From Candidatus Tenebribacter mawsonii (lineage in GTDB: Bacteria > Cloacimonadota > Cloacimonadia > Cloacimonadales > TCS61): 26,204 nucleotides of DNA. The translations under genes and the position numbers were made by a program. This document shows positions 8,767 through 16,321 of the stretch, in pieces. Position 1 is the stretch's first letter. Every line of letters starts with the position of its first letter. Where the stretch lies: the NCBI GenBank assembly GCA_030765665.1, contig JAVCCD010000158.1, positions 1 to 26,204 on the forward strand, in the 5' to 3' direction. A model generated the notes under the pieces. It did not search any database. It was given only the letters and a program-made list of their open reading frames with translations, and was not told where the DNA came from.

Positions 8767-8991
8767 TAATGAACCTCCATTTTTTTATAAATAATTTATA
8801 CTTAATTAGTTAAGTAATATCACTCTTTAATTTAAATTCTAAAATTAATTCAACAATCCTACTGTCAAGTTTCTTGTCAGCATAACTAAACAAGTTTTTA
8901 TAAAGAGAGAATTTAGATAATGATAGCTAGTTTTATTATTAACTTTTTCTGCTATCTAATAATTTAAAAGTTTATTGTTATAATTATTTAT
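8767..8991. other. Divergent regulatory region between hppA and the mtnA operon
   Basis: These 225 bases are very AT-rich and hold no ORF or RNA gene that I can support. On the minus strand TTGACA (8868-8863) and TAGAAT (8841-8836) occur, but their spacing of 21 bases is too long for a standard promoter, so the hppA promoter is not fixed. A 6-bp inverted repeat GATAGC (8922-8927) / GCTATC (8951-8956) is weak. No known riboswitch, including SAM types, is recognisable. Confidence 0.4.
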
Positions 8992-9020
8992 TTGACATTA
9001 AAATCGAGGTTGAATCTACT
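8992..9020 (+). promoter_or_regulatory. Predicted sigma-70-type promoter of the mtnA operon
   Basis: A perfect -35 TTGACA (8992-8997) is followed after exactly 17 bases by TCTACT (9015-9020), which matches 4 of 6 positions of TATAAT. Transcription would begin near 9027, giving a leader of about 25 bases with AAGGA at 9041-9045 just before the mtnA ATG. That is too short for a riboswitch. Confidence 0.6.
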
Positions 9021-9050
9021 ACTTTTGGAAATAAAGAATAAAGGAAAATT

Positions 9051-10082
9051 ATGAAATATCCGATCCGTTCATTAGAATTTAAAAAAAATAAATTATATCT
9101 GATCGATCAGAGATCTTTACCACAGAAATATGAAGAATTTATTTGCGTTAATTATAAAGATGTTGAATTCGCAATTACCGATATGGTTGTTAGAGGAGCT
9201 CCTGCAATAGGAGTAACGGCAGCATATGGAGTTGTTCTTGCCGCTCTTGAATTCCTTAAACTTCCCATAAAACAATTCTTGGAACAAATGCATTCTGCTT
9301 GCAATATTATTAATAAATCCCGTCCAACTGCTGTTAATCTGATGTGGGCAATAAAGCGCATGAGAACATTGTTAATTGATAGCGATACACCTGCAGAGAT
9401 TTTGCGTAAATTGAAAGCAGAAGCAGATAAAATCGCAGATGAAGATATTAAAACAAATAAGAAAATGGGGCAATACGGGAATTCACTTATTCCCCAAAAA
9501 GCTACAATTCTCACTCACTGTAATACAGGAGCACTTGCTACTGTGGAATATGGAACAGCTCTAGGTGTTGTGCGTGCTGCAGTTGAAGCTGGAAAAGAAA
9601 TATTCGTTTATGCGGATGAAACCAGACCTCGTTTGCAGGGAGCCAGACTTACTGCCTGGGAACTGGTTCAAGAGGGAATTCCAGCAAAACTAATTGCTGA
9701 TAATGTTGCTGCTACTTTAATCCGTGATGGGAAGATCGATCTGATATTGGTAGGAGCAGACAGAATTGCTGTAAATGGTGATAGTGCTAATAAAATTGGG
9801 ACTTTCATGCTTTCTGTTTTAGCAAAAGTTTATAATGTTCCATTCTATATTGTAGCACCGACTACAACGATCGATTTTGATATTGAAACTGGCAGTGAGA
9901 TAGAAATTGAAGAGCGTTCTGCAAAAGAAGTAACGCATATAAATGGTGTACAGGTTGCTCCCGATACAATTGAAGTTTTCAATCCAGCTTTTGATGTTAC
10001 TCCAAACGATAACATCACAGCCATAATTACAGAAAAAGGTATTATCAATAAACCATTTAAAGAAAATATATTAAAATTATAA
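9051..10082 (+). CDS. mtnA: S-methyl-5-thioribose-1-phosphate isomerase / 5-deoxyribose-1-P isomerase (MtnA family)
   Basis: This cytoplasmic isomerase converts 5-methylthioribose-1-phosphate to 5-methylthioribulose-1-phosphate; close relatives (DrdI) use 5-deoxyribose-1-phosphate. Length 343 is normal. Visible signatures are MVVRGAPAIGVTAAYG (45-60), RPTAVNLMWA (91-100), catalytic Cys157 in THCNTGALAT, DETRPRLQGARLTAWEL (189-205) and catalytic Asp237 in VGADRIAVNGD. The Cys/Asp pair separates true MtnA enzymes from eIF2B-type regulatory homologues, which lack it. AAGGA precedes the ATG by 5 bases. It heads an operon, 11 bases before a class II aldolase and then a dehydrogenase. The aerobic methionine salvage genes mtnB, mtnC and mtnD are absent, so the DHAP-shunt route is the more likely context. 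The sequence alone cannot tell methylthioribose from deoxyribose specificity. Confidence 0.94.
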   Translation: MKYPIRSLEFKKNKLYLIDQRSLPQKYEEFICVNYKDVEFAITDMVVRGAPAIGVTAAYGVVLAALEFLKLPIKQFLEQMHSACNIINKSRPTAVNLMWAIKRMRTLLIDSDTPAEILRKLKAEADKIADEDIKTNKKMGQYGNSLIPQKATILTHCNTGALATVEYGTALGVVRAAVEAGKEIFVYADETRPRLQGARLTAWELVQEGIPAKLIADNVAATLIRDGKIDLILVGADRIAVNGDSANKIGTFMLSVLAKVYNVPFYIVAPTTTIDFDIETGSEIEIEERSAKEVTHINGVQVAPDTIEVFNPAFDVTPNDNITAIITEKGIINKPFKENILKL

Positions 10083-10093
10083 TAGAGGAGCTT

Positions 10094-10738
10094 ATGTTAT
10101 TTAAAGAAATTAGAAACGAAATTGCCAATTTAGGAAAGGAGATTGCAGCTTCTGGATTTAATCTGGGAACTTGGGGAAATATCTCTGCAAGAATTGATGA
10201 AAAGCAAATTGCAATTACACCATCAGGAATTGCTTATGAGACGATAACAGCCGAAGATATTGTTATTATTGATCTGATGGGAAATATTATAGAAGGTAAC
10301 AAGAAACCATCTATTGAGCTTCCGCTGCATACTGAAATTTACAAAGCAAAAAACAAAGTAAACGCAATTATCCATACGCATAGCGTTTGCTGCACAGCTT
10401 TTGCAATTGCCAGAAAACCAATTCCTGCAGCTTGTGAAGATATGATCCAAATTGTAGGTGGGCAAGTTGAAGTTGCAGAATATTTTCTTCCCGGCTCAGA
10501 AGAATTAGCTAAGTCTACAGTAACTGCACTTGGTAATAAAAGTGCATGCATAATGGCAAATCATGGATTGCTCACTGCGGCAAGTAATTTAAATGAGGCA
10601 TACAAGATAGCTCAAATAGTAGAGAAATCAGCTCAAGCTGTACTTTATGCTAAATCTCTAGGAGGAGTGGTTGAACTTTCTCAAGAAGATATTGATTTCA
10701 TGCGTGATTTTTATTTGAATAAATACGGACAGAGATAA
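10094..10738 (+). CDS. Class II aldolase (FucA/Ald2/DrdA-like), probable methylthioribulose-1-P or deoxyribulose-1-P aldolase
   Basis: This is a zinc-dependent class II aldolase/adducin-family enzyme of 214 residues, the usual size for L-fuculose-phosphate aldolase and its relatives. Visible features are NLGTWGNIS (23-31) and ITPSG (41-45) for phosphate binding, a likely catalytic Glu75 in PSIELPLH, zinc ligands His94 and His96 in IHTHS, and the third His157 in ANHGLL. Family members cleave ketose-1-phosphates to DHAP plus an aldehyde. Placed 11 bases after mtnA, with GAGGAG before its ATG, it most likely acts on the product of that isomerase, giving DHAP and 2-(methylthio)acetaldehyde or acetaldehyde. 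No fucose or rhamnose genes are near. A methylthioribulose-1-P dehydratase (MtnB) has the same fold and is the main alternative, but no mtnC or mtnD is present to complete that route. Confidence 0.88.
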   Translation: MLFKEIRNEIANLGKEIAASGFNLGTWGNISARIDEKQIAITPSGIAYETITAEDIVIIDLMGNIIEGNKKPSIELPLHTEIYKAKNKVNAIIHTHSVCCTAFAIARKPIPAACEDMIQIVGGQVEVAEYFLPGSEELAKSTVTALGNKSACIMANHGLLTAASNLNEAYKIAQIVEKSAQAVLYAKSLGGVVELSQEDIDFMRDFYLNKYGQR

Positions 10739-10739
10739 A

Positions 10740-11726
10740 GTGAAACTTAATAATCCTAATAATTCACTTAAAATGAAAGCTCTTTACTTTGATAAAAAAC
10801 TGGAATTTAGAAAAGAATATCCTATTCCCGTTCCTACTGAGAATGAAGCCTTGATAAGAGTAACTTTAGCCGGGATATGCAATACAGATAAAGAGATAAT
10901 GAACGGCTATGTTCCATTTACCGGCATTTTAGGACATGAATTTGTGGGCATTGTAACAGAATGTTCTCAATCGGAACTTATCGGAAAAAGAGTAGTTGGA
11001 GAAATAAATATTGGTTGCGGAGTTTGCTCTCTTTGTATAAATGAAATGCAAAACCATTGTCCACAAAGACAAGCACTGGGAATTCATGGGAAGGACGGAG
11101 TTTTTGCAGAATATGTTACTCTTCCAATAGAAAACATGCTTATTGTTCCTGATGAGATCAGTGATGAAGAAGCTGTTTTTGCTGAACCATTGGCAGCAGC
11201 TTTCAATATCTTACAGAATGTGGAAATTTCCAAACAAGATAAAGTGGTTATCATTGGTGATGGTAAGCTGGGACAATTGATCGCCAGAGCAGTTTCAACA
11301 ACTTCCTGTGATCTAACTATGATCGGAAAGCATGAAAAAAAAATTGAACTTGCTCAACATTTTTGCAAAACAATGATATTAAATGAATCTGCTAAACTAG
11401 AAAACTATTTTGATGTTGTCATTGAATGTACAGGTAATGAATCAGCTTTACATTATGCAAGTCTTATTGTCCGAGCAAAGGGAACTATTGTATTAAAAAG
11501 TACTTATGCCGGCAATATCAAAAGCAATCCATCTTTTTGGGTTAGGAAGGAGATAAGGCTGATTGGTTCCCGTTGTGGTCCTTTTGCTCCAGCTTTGCAA
11601 TTTATGCAGGGAAATAAAATAGATTTGACAAAATTAATCGATAAAATCTTTTTCATTGATGAATGGAAAAATGCATTTGAAGCTGCCTTTTTAAAAGGTG
11701 CTTTGAAAGTGCTGTTGAGATTTTAA
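10740..11726 (+). CDS. Zinc-dependent medium-chain alcohol dehydrogenase
   Basis: This MDR-superfamily NAD(P)-dependent oxidoreductase has about 320 residues. Catalytic zinc ligands are Cys47 (GICNTD) and His66-Glu67 (GHE). The structural zinc site has all four cysteines, Cys93, Cys96, Cys99 and Cys107. The Rossmann fold begins at VVIIGDGKLGQL, a G-x-G-x-x-G variant. Two starts are possible: GTG at 10740, one base after the aldolase stop with AGAG upstream, or ATG at 10773, which begins MKALYFDKK as in most relatives but lacks a ribosome-binding site. By position it would reduce the aldehyde released by the aldolase, for example methylthioacetaldehyde to methylthioethanol or acetaldehyde to ethanol, and regenerate NAD(P)+. 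The substrate is inferred from context; as a sequence it could also be a polyol dehydrogenase. Confidence 0.88.
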   Translation: MKLNNPNNSLKMKALYFDKKLEFRKEYPIPVPTENEALIRVTLAGICNTDKEIMNGYVPFTGILGHEFVGIVTECSQSELIGKRVVGEINIGCGVCSLCINEMQNHCPQRQALGIHGKDGVFAEYVTLPIENMLIVPDEISDEEAVFAEPLAAAFNILQNVEISKQDKVVIIGDGKLGQLIARAVSTTSCDLTMIGKHEKKIELAQHFCKTMILNESAKLENYFDVVIECTGNESALHYASLIVRAKGTIVLKSTYAGNIKSNPSFWVRKEIRLIGSRCGPFAPALQFMQGNKIDLTKLIDKIFFIDEWKNAFEAAFLKGALKVLLRF

Positions 11727-11745
11727 CCAAATAAAGGGAGGACAA

Positions 11746-12726
11746 ATGAAAAAAGTATTTGTGACAATGTTGATTTTGGTATTTACCGTGTGTGTTTTTG
11801 CAGAAGTTAATGTAGCTATCGTATTTGCCACAGGCGGCTTGGGTGACAAATCATTTAATGATGCAGCGATGGAAGGAATGAAGATGGCTAAAGAGCAATA
11901 TGCTATCGAATATGATTTTGCTGAACCTTCTGCAATTACAGAATATGAGACATATCTGGCTCAATTTGCTAATTCTAAGAAATATGATCTCATAATTTCA
12001 ATAGGTTTTGATCAAGCTGATGCACTAACTAAAATTTCAGAGCGTTTTGCTGAACAAAATTTTGCTATTATCGATATGGTAGTAATGAACCCTAATGTGG
12101 CTTCCTACGTTTTTAAGGAACAAGAACGTGGATTCATGGTAGGATATGCTTCTGCACTTATGACAATTAAAACTGGTGATGTTAGAATTAATGAAGATAA
12201 GCTTGTAGGCGTTATTGGCGGAATGAAAATACCTCTAATTGATGCTAACATTGCTGGATTCATGACTGGTGTTAATTATGCTGATAATGGTGTGAAATCT
12301 ATTCATTCTTATGTGAATCATTGGGCAGATCCTGCTAAAGGTAAGGAACTCACTCTCTCTATGTATGAGCAGGGCGCAGATGTTGTGTGGGGTGCTGCTG
12401 GTAGATCTGGTCTAGGTGTAATTAACGCTTCTAAAGAGAAGAATTTCTATTCGATCGGAGCAGATTCAGATCAAGGTTATCTTGCTCCCGAAAATGTACT
12501 TACGAATGGAATGAAACGTGTTGATAATACTGTAAAAATTGCTATCAAGGATGTAATTGACGGTAAATTTGAAGGTAAGATTTATTCACTCGGTCTTAAA
12601 GAAGATGCTTTAGGATATTCATTAAATCTTTTACCCGAAGATGTAATAGCTGAATTAGAAATTGCTAAGAAAAAGATCATAGCTGGAGAGATTGAGATAC
12701 CAGCCACGATTGAAGAAGTTAAATAA
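11746..12726 (+). CDS. BMP/PnrA-family nucleoside-binding periplasmic protein of an ABC importer
   Basis: This 326-residue substrate-binding protein belongs to the basic membrane protein (BmpA/PnrA/NupN) family, whose studied members bind purine and other nucleosides. A signal peptide covers about residues 1-19 and ends VCVFA before EVN, so signal peptidase I cleavage is likely. The Cys in it has Val at -1 and does not make a lipobox, so the protein appears soluble and periplasmic rather than a lipoprotein. The mature start VNVAIVFATGGLGDKSFND and the later AAGRSGLGVI and IGADSDQGY segments are typical. A strong GGGAGG precedes the ATG. It lies 19 bases after the dehydrogenase gene, so it appears to be on the same transcript as mtnA. 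A hairpin follows it, as often seen after binding-protein genes. Confidence 0.93.
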   Translation: MKKVFVTMLILVFTVCVFAEVNVAIVFATGGLGDKSFNDAAMEGMKMAKEQYAIEYDFAEPSAITEYETYLAQFANSKKYDLIISIGFDQADALTKISERFAEQNFAIIDMVVMNPNVASYVFKEQERGFMVGYASALMTIKTGDVRINEDKLVGVIGGMKIPLIDANIAGFMTGVNYADNGVKSIHSYVNHWADPAKGKELTLSMYEQGADVVWGAAGRSGLGVINASKEKNFYSIGADSDQGYLAPENVLTNGMKRVDNTVKIAIKDVIDGKFEGKIYSLGLKEDALGYSLNLLPEDVIAELEIAKKKIIAGEIEIPATIEEVK

Positions 12727-12737
12727 TTCAAAATACT

Positions 12738-12766
12738 GGGAACGGTTGAGAAATCGTTCCCTTTTT
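12738..12766 (+). terminator. Intercistronic terminator/attenuator after the binding-protein gene
   Basis: GGGAACG (12738-12744) pairs with CGTTCCC (12755-12761); the stem extends inward by a G-U and two A-U pairs to a GAGA loop and is followed by TTTTT. It lies 12 bases past the bmp stop and 20 bases before the ATPase start. It would lower expression of the membrane components relative to the binding protein, or end the transcript. Confidence 0.82.
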
Positions 12767-12785
12767 ATTATTAAAAACACAAATT

Positions 12786-14324
12786 TTGAATATTATAGAA
12801 TTTAAAAGTATAATAAAAAAATTCGGTGATTTTATTGCCAATGATAAAATTGACCTGATTATTAAGAAGGGTGAGATCCATTGTCTACTTGGCGAAAATG
12901 GTGCTGGTAAGACAACGCTTATGAATATCTTATTCGGGCTTTACAAACCCGAAGAAGGCAAAATATTCCTAAGAGAAAAACCCTGCAAGATCAATAATCC
13001 ACATAAAGCTATAGAACTTGGTTTAGGTATGATACATCAGCATTTCATGTTGATTGATAGACTTACAACCACAGAAAACATTATTGTTGGCGAAGAGCCT
13101 TTAAAGAACGGCCTGGTTGATATGAAAAAAGCCAGAGAGCAGGTTAAACAAATCTCCGACAACTATCATCTTGCGATAAAAATAGACGAGAAAATTGAGA
13201 ACATCTCTGTTGGTGAACAGCAGCGTGTAGAAATTCTGAAAGTTCTATTTAGGAAAGCAGAAATATTGATCTTTGATGAACCAACTGCCGTTCTAACTCC
13301 TCAGGAAGTTAATAATCTCTTCACTACTTTAAGGGAACTGAAAGCTGGTGGAAAAACTATTATTTTCATAACACATAAACTTGAAGAAACAATGAATATC
13401 TCAGACAGAGTGACTGTTTTACGAAAAGGAAAAGTGATCAGTACGGTAAATACTTGTGATACGAGTCCGAAAAAACTGGCAAGAATGATGGTCGGCCGTG
13501 AAGTGCTATTGAATGTAAATAAAGAAAAAGGAGACCTCGGTGATAAAGTTCTTGAAGTGAAAGACCTCTCTTTAATCGGAAAACATAAGAATATAATATT
13601 AAAAAATATCAATATCTCTATCCGCAAGGGAGAAATTGTAGGTCTTGCTGGAGTATCTGGGAATGGGCAATTGGAATTGGAAGAATGCCTTACCGGACTG
13701 CGAAAAGTGACAAGTGGAAAAATAATTCTGGGAGGAGATGAAATTACACACACTCCAACCCGCATCAGACGGAAAAAGGGATTCTCCCATATTCCTTCTG
13801 ACTGCTTGAAAAGAGGTTTGGTTTCCACTTATGATCTAACAAAAAATATAATTCTGGGAAATCAGGATAGCTTTACTAAAAACGGATTTCTACAGCAAAA
13901 TGATATTAATGAATACTGCAAAGAAGTTATTGAGAAATTTGATGTCCGCTGCCAATCACTGAACGAATCAGTTAATAATCTTTCGGGTGGGAATCAGCAG
14001 AAACTGGTGATAGGACGAGAGCTATCCACTAACCCAAAATTTATTCTGGCAGCTCAACCCACACGTGGTGTAGATGTGGGTGCGATAGAATTTATCCATA
14101 ACAATATTCTGAAAATGAGAAAGCAAAAAAAAGCAATTCTCTTGATCTCTGCTGAATTGGAAGAACTTCTCTCCCTCGCCGATAGAATATTGGTAATTTA
14201 CGAAGGAAAAATTGTTTCAGAAAAGAATAATTACACCAAAGAAGAACTTGGTCTGCTAATGGCTGGGAAAAAAGCTTCTGATGAAGAGATTCTGGAAACA
14301 GGGAATAGAATTCGAAATGATTAA
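12786..14324 (+). CDS. Nucleoside ABC transporter ATPase, two-domain (NupO/YufO type)
   Basis: This 512-residue cytoplasmic ATPase has two fused ABC domains, the architecture of BMP-linked nucleoside and ribose importers. Domain 1 has Walker A GENGAGKTT (36-44), the signature SVGEQQR (about 140) and Walker B IFDEPTA (about 163). Domain 2 (from about 255) has the degenerate Walker A GVSGNGQLE and signature LSGGNQQ (about 398), with AAQPTRG in place of a usual Walker B acidic pair, as is normal for this family. The start is TTG at 12786, giving the typical N-terminus MNIIEFKSI; no in-frame ATG is near and no Shine-Dalgarno is visible, so translation initiation should be weak. Its end overlaps the first permease by 8 bases. 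Confidence 0.94.
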   Translation: MNIIEFKSIIKKFGDFIANDKIDLIIKKGEIHCLLGENGAGKTTLMNILFGLYKPEEGKIFLREKPCKINNPHKAIELGLGMIHQHFMLIDRLTTTENIIVGEEPLKNGLVDMKKAREQVKQISDNYHLAIKIDEKIENISVGEQQRVEILKVLFRKAEILIFDEPTAVLTPQEVNNLFTTLRELKAGGKTIIFITHKLEETMNISDRVTVLRKGKVISTVNTCDTSPKKLARMMVGREVLLNVNKEKGDLGDKVLEVKDLSLIGKHKNIILKNINISIRKGEIVGLAGVSGNGQLELEECLTGLRKVTSGKIILGGDEITHTPTRIRRKKGFSHIPSDCLKRGLVSTYDLTKNIILGNQDSFTKNGFLQQNDINEYCKEVIEKFDVRCQSLNESVNNLSGGNQQKLVIGRELSTNPKFILAAQPTRGVDVGAIEFIHNNILKMRKQKKAILLISAELEELLSLADRILVIYEGKIVSEKNNYTKEELGLLMAGKKASDEEILETGNRIRND

Positions 14325-15342
14325 AATATTTAAAAAGTATGAAAATTCTATCTATTCCTTTACTGCAATATTATTAGCATTTTTAGTTGGTTCTATTTTG
14401 ATCCATCTTTCCGGATTCAGCGTAATAAAGGCTTATTCCGCCTTATTTGATGGAGCATTTGGAAATGTTTTCAATCTTACACAGACACTTATGAATACGA
14501 TACCATTAATTTTCACAGGATTAGCTGTTGCTATTGGTTTTAAGTCGGGATTATTCAATATAGGCGGTGAAGGACAAATGTATCTTGGAGCTTTCGCAAC
14601 TGCAATTGCAACCATTTATCTAAGTTTTCTTCCAGTGTATATTCTAATACCTCTCGTGCTGATAATTGGTGGGCTTGCCGGAAGTGCATGGGGTTTTGTG
14701 CCGGGATATTTAAAAGCTAAAACAGGTGCTCATGAAGTTGTTACTACAATTATGATGAACTATATTGGAATATTGATAACTAGTTACCTGCTACTGAAAT
14801 ATTTCAAAGAAGAAGGTCCAATACCTCAAACAGCTTTAATTCCTGAATCTGCCAGATTACCTGAATTAGTCGAATATTCCAGATTAACATGGGCTATTTT
14901 TATTGCTGTTTTTGTTATTATTATTATAGATATTTTTTTCAAACGCACAGAATTGGGTTATAAAATTCAAACTGTGGGTGAAAACCGTTCTGCAGCAGAA
15001 TATGCAGGGATAAATTCTAATAAGATGATGGTGCTTTCTATGATGATAAGTGGATTTGTAGCAGGACTTGCTGGTTCTACAATAGTTATGGGCGTCCTTC
15101 ACAGATTTATAACAAACTTTTCACCAGGATATGGATTCACAGGAATTGCTGTGGCTGTGTTAGGGAAAAACAAGCCTTGGGGTGTTTTATTCGCTGCCAT
15201 TCTTTTCGGTGCTTTGCAAACCGGCGGAATTACAATGCAGCTTTTTGCCAAGATACCCATGGATTTAATAGTTATTATCCAAGGTCTGGTAATTCTTTTT
15301 GTAGCTGCACCGATATTAATAAAAAAACTCTTAAGGAAATAG
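14317..15342 (+). CDS. Nucleoside ABC transporter permease 1 (NupP/YufP type)
   Basis: This is an inner-membrane permease of the BPD_transp_2 (LivH/RbsC-like) class with 8-10 hydrophobic segments over 341 residues. Recognisable family stretches are IPLIFTGLAVAIGFKSGLFN, IGGEGQMYLGA, HEVVTTIMMNYI and the EAA-like loop VGENRSAAEYAGIN. I placed the start at the ATG at 14317, which overlaps the ATPase stop by 8 bases; an upstream in-frame ATG at 14281 would add 12 charged residues atypical for the family and overlap by 44 bases. It should form a heterodimer with the next permease and be driven by the preceding ATPase. Confidence 0.93.
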   Translation: MIKIFKKYENSIYSFTAILLAFLVGSILIHLSGFSVIKAYSALFDGAFGNVFNLTQTLMNTIPLIFTGLAVAIGFKSGLFNIGGEGQMYLGAFATAIATIYLSFLPVYILIPLVLIIGGLAGSAWGFVPGYLKAKTGAHEVVTTIMMNYIGILITSYLLLKYFKEEGPIPQTALIPESARLPELVEYSRLTWAIFIAVFVIIIIDIFFKRTELGYKIQTVGENRSAAEYAGINSNKMMVLSMMISGFVAGLAGSTIVMGVLHRFITNFSPGYGFTGIAVAVLGKNKPWGVLFAAILFGALQTGGITMQLFAKIPMDLIVIIQGLVILFVAAPILIKKLLRK

Positions 15343-15345
15343 AAT

Positions 15346-16284
15346 ATGCAGGAAATATTAGAAGTTATATTCAATATCAATACATTTTCTGCAGCGATCA
15401 GAATTTCGGTTCCATTAGTATTTGCAGCGATCGGTGGTGTATTTTCTGAACGAGCAGGAATAATAAATTTAGGTTTGGAAGGTATGCTTCTTACCGGCGC
15501 TTTTGCCGGTGTGTTGGGATCATATCTAACCAGTAATCCATATATAGGTATATTATTTGCAATTATGGCGGGAGCATTTATCGGCTTCATTTTTGCCCTA
15601 TTCACTATTAAATTTGAAGCGAATCATGTGGTTGCCGGAGTTGGTTTAAATATTCTCATGTTAGGAATTACAACCTGGCTGATGCAGATACTCTGGGGTT
15701 CAAGGGGAACCTCCGTAAATGTAACAGGTTTAGGCGAGATAACTATTCCTATTCTATCTTCTATTCCTATTCTTGGAAAACTTTTCGGCTCTCATAATAT
15801 ATTGGTGTATGTAATGTTCATTATTGTAATTTTTTCTTGGATTATATTGTTTAAAACTCCATTTGGACTCAGATTAAGAGTTGTGGGCGAGAATCAGGAA
15901 GCTGCTGATACTCTGGGAATTAAATTACGAAAGATTCAGTACACAAGCCTAATATTTAGTGGAGTACTTTGCGGACTTGGCGGTGCATATCTTTCCCTAG
16001 GACAATTGAATTGGTTCAGTATGAATATGTCTGCCGGTAGAGGATACATGGCATTAGCAGCAAATATTTTTGGTGGGTGGAATCCATTGGGTGCATTCGG
16101 AGCCAGCTATCTATTTGCCTATACTGATGCGCTTCAAATGAGAATGCAAGCACTAAATCTCAATGTTCCCAATGAAATAATACAGATGATCCCTTACATC
16201 CTGACAATCCTCGTTCTGGCTGGGGCAATGATCCGTTCACGCCCTCCAGCAGGATTAGGGAAACACTATAAAACGAATAGGTAA
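15346..16284 (+). CDS. Nucleoside ABC transporter permease 2 (NupQ/YufQ type)
   Basis: This second BPD_transp_2 permease has 312 residues and about 8 membrane segments. Family stretches visible are RISVPLVFAAIGGVFSERAG, IINLGLEGMLLTGAF, NHVVAGVGLNIL and the coupling loop VVGENQEAADTLGI. It begins 3 bases after the first permease, with AAGGA 9 bases ahead of the ATG. The pairing of a longer and a shorter permease after a two-domain ATPase and a BMP protein is the standard order of the nucleoside importers in this family. The exact nucleoside cannot be read from the sequence. Confidence 0.94.
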   Translation: MQEILEVIFNINTFSAAIRISVPLVFAAIGGVFSERAGIINLGLEGMLLTGAFAGVLGSYLTSNPYIGILFAIMAGAFIGFIFALFTIKFEANHVVAGVGLNILMLGITTWLMQILWGSRGTSVNVTGLGEITIPILSSIPILGKLFGSHNILVYVMFIIVIFSWIILFKTPFGLRLRVVGENQEAADTLGIKLRKIQYTSLIFSGVLCGLGGAYLSLGQLNWFSMNMSAGRGYMALAANIFGGWNPLGAFGASYLFAYTDALQMRMQALNLNVPNEIIQMIPYILTILVLAGAMIRSRPPAGLGKHYKTNR

Positions 16285-16321
16285 TCTATAACAATTCTTC
16301 AGAAAACTCTGTGGAGAAAAA

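Noticed and set aside
8836..8868. hppA promoter from TTGACA (8868-8863) and TAGAAT (8841-8836), minus strand
   Set aside because: Both boxes are good but the 21-base spacing is outside the usual range of 16-18.
8922..8956. Inverted repeat GATAGC...GCTATC as an operator or riboswitch stem
   Set aside because: Only 6 bp around a 23-base AT-rich loop; such repeats are expected by chance in this composition.
11746..11805. Lipoprotein signal in the BMP binding protein
   Set aside because: The Cys in the signal region is preceded by Val at -1, which does not satisfy the lipobox; a signal peptidase I site after VFA fits better.
13301..13828. Minus-strand 175-residue ORF inside the ABC ATPase gene
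   Set aside because: It is a long shadow frame; the plus-strand ATPase has all its motifs across this region, and the antisense product has low-complexity Ser/Phe/Pro content.
15099..15605. Minus-strand 168-residue ORF across the junction of the two permease genes
   Set aside because: It is antisense to two membrane proteins whose family motifs are intact, and it has no similarity I can recognise.
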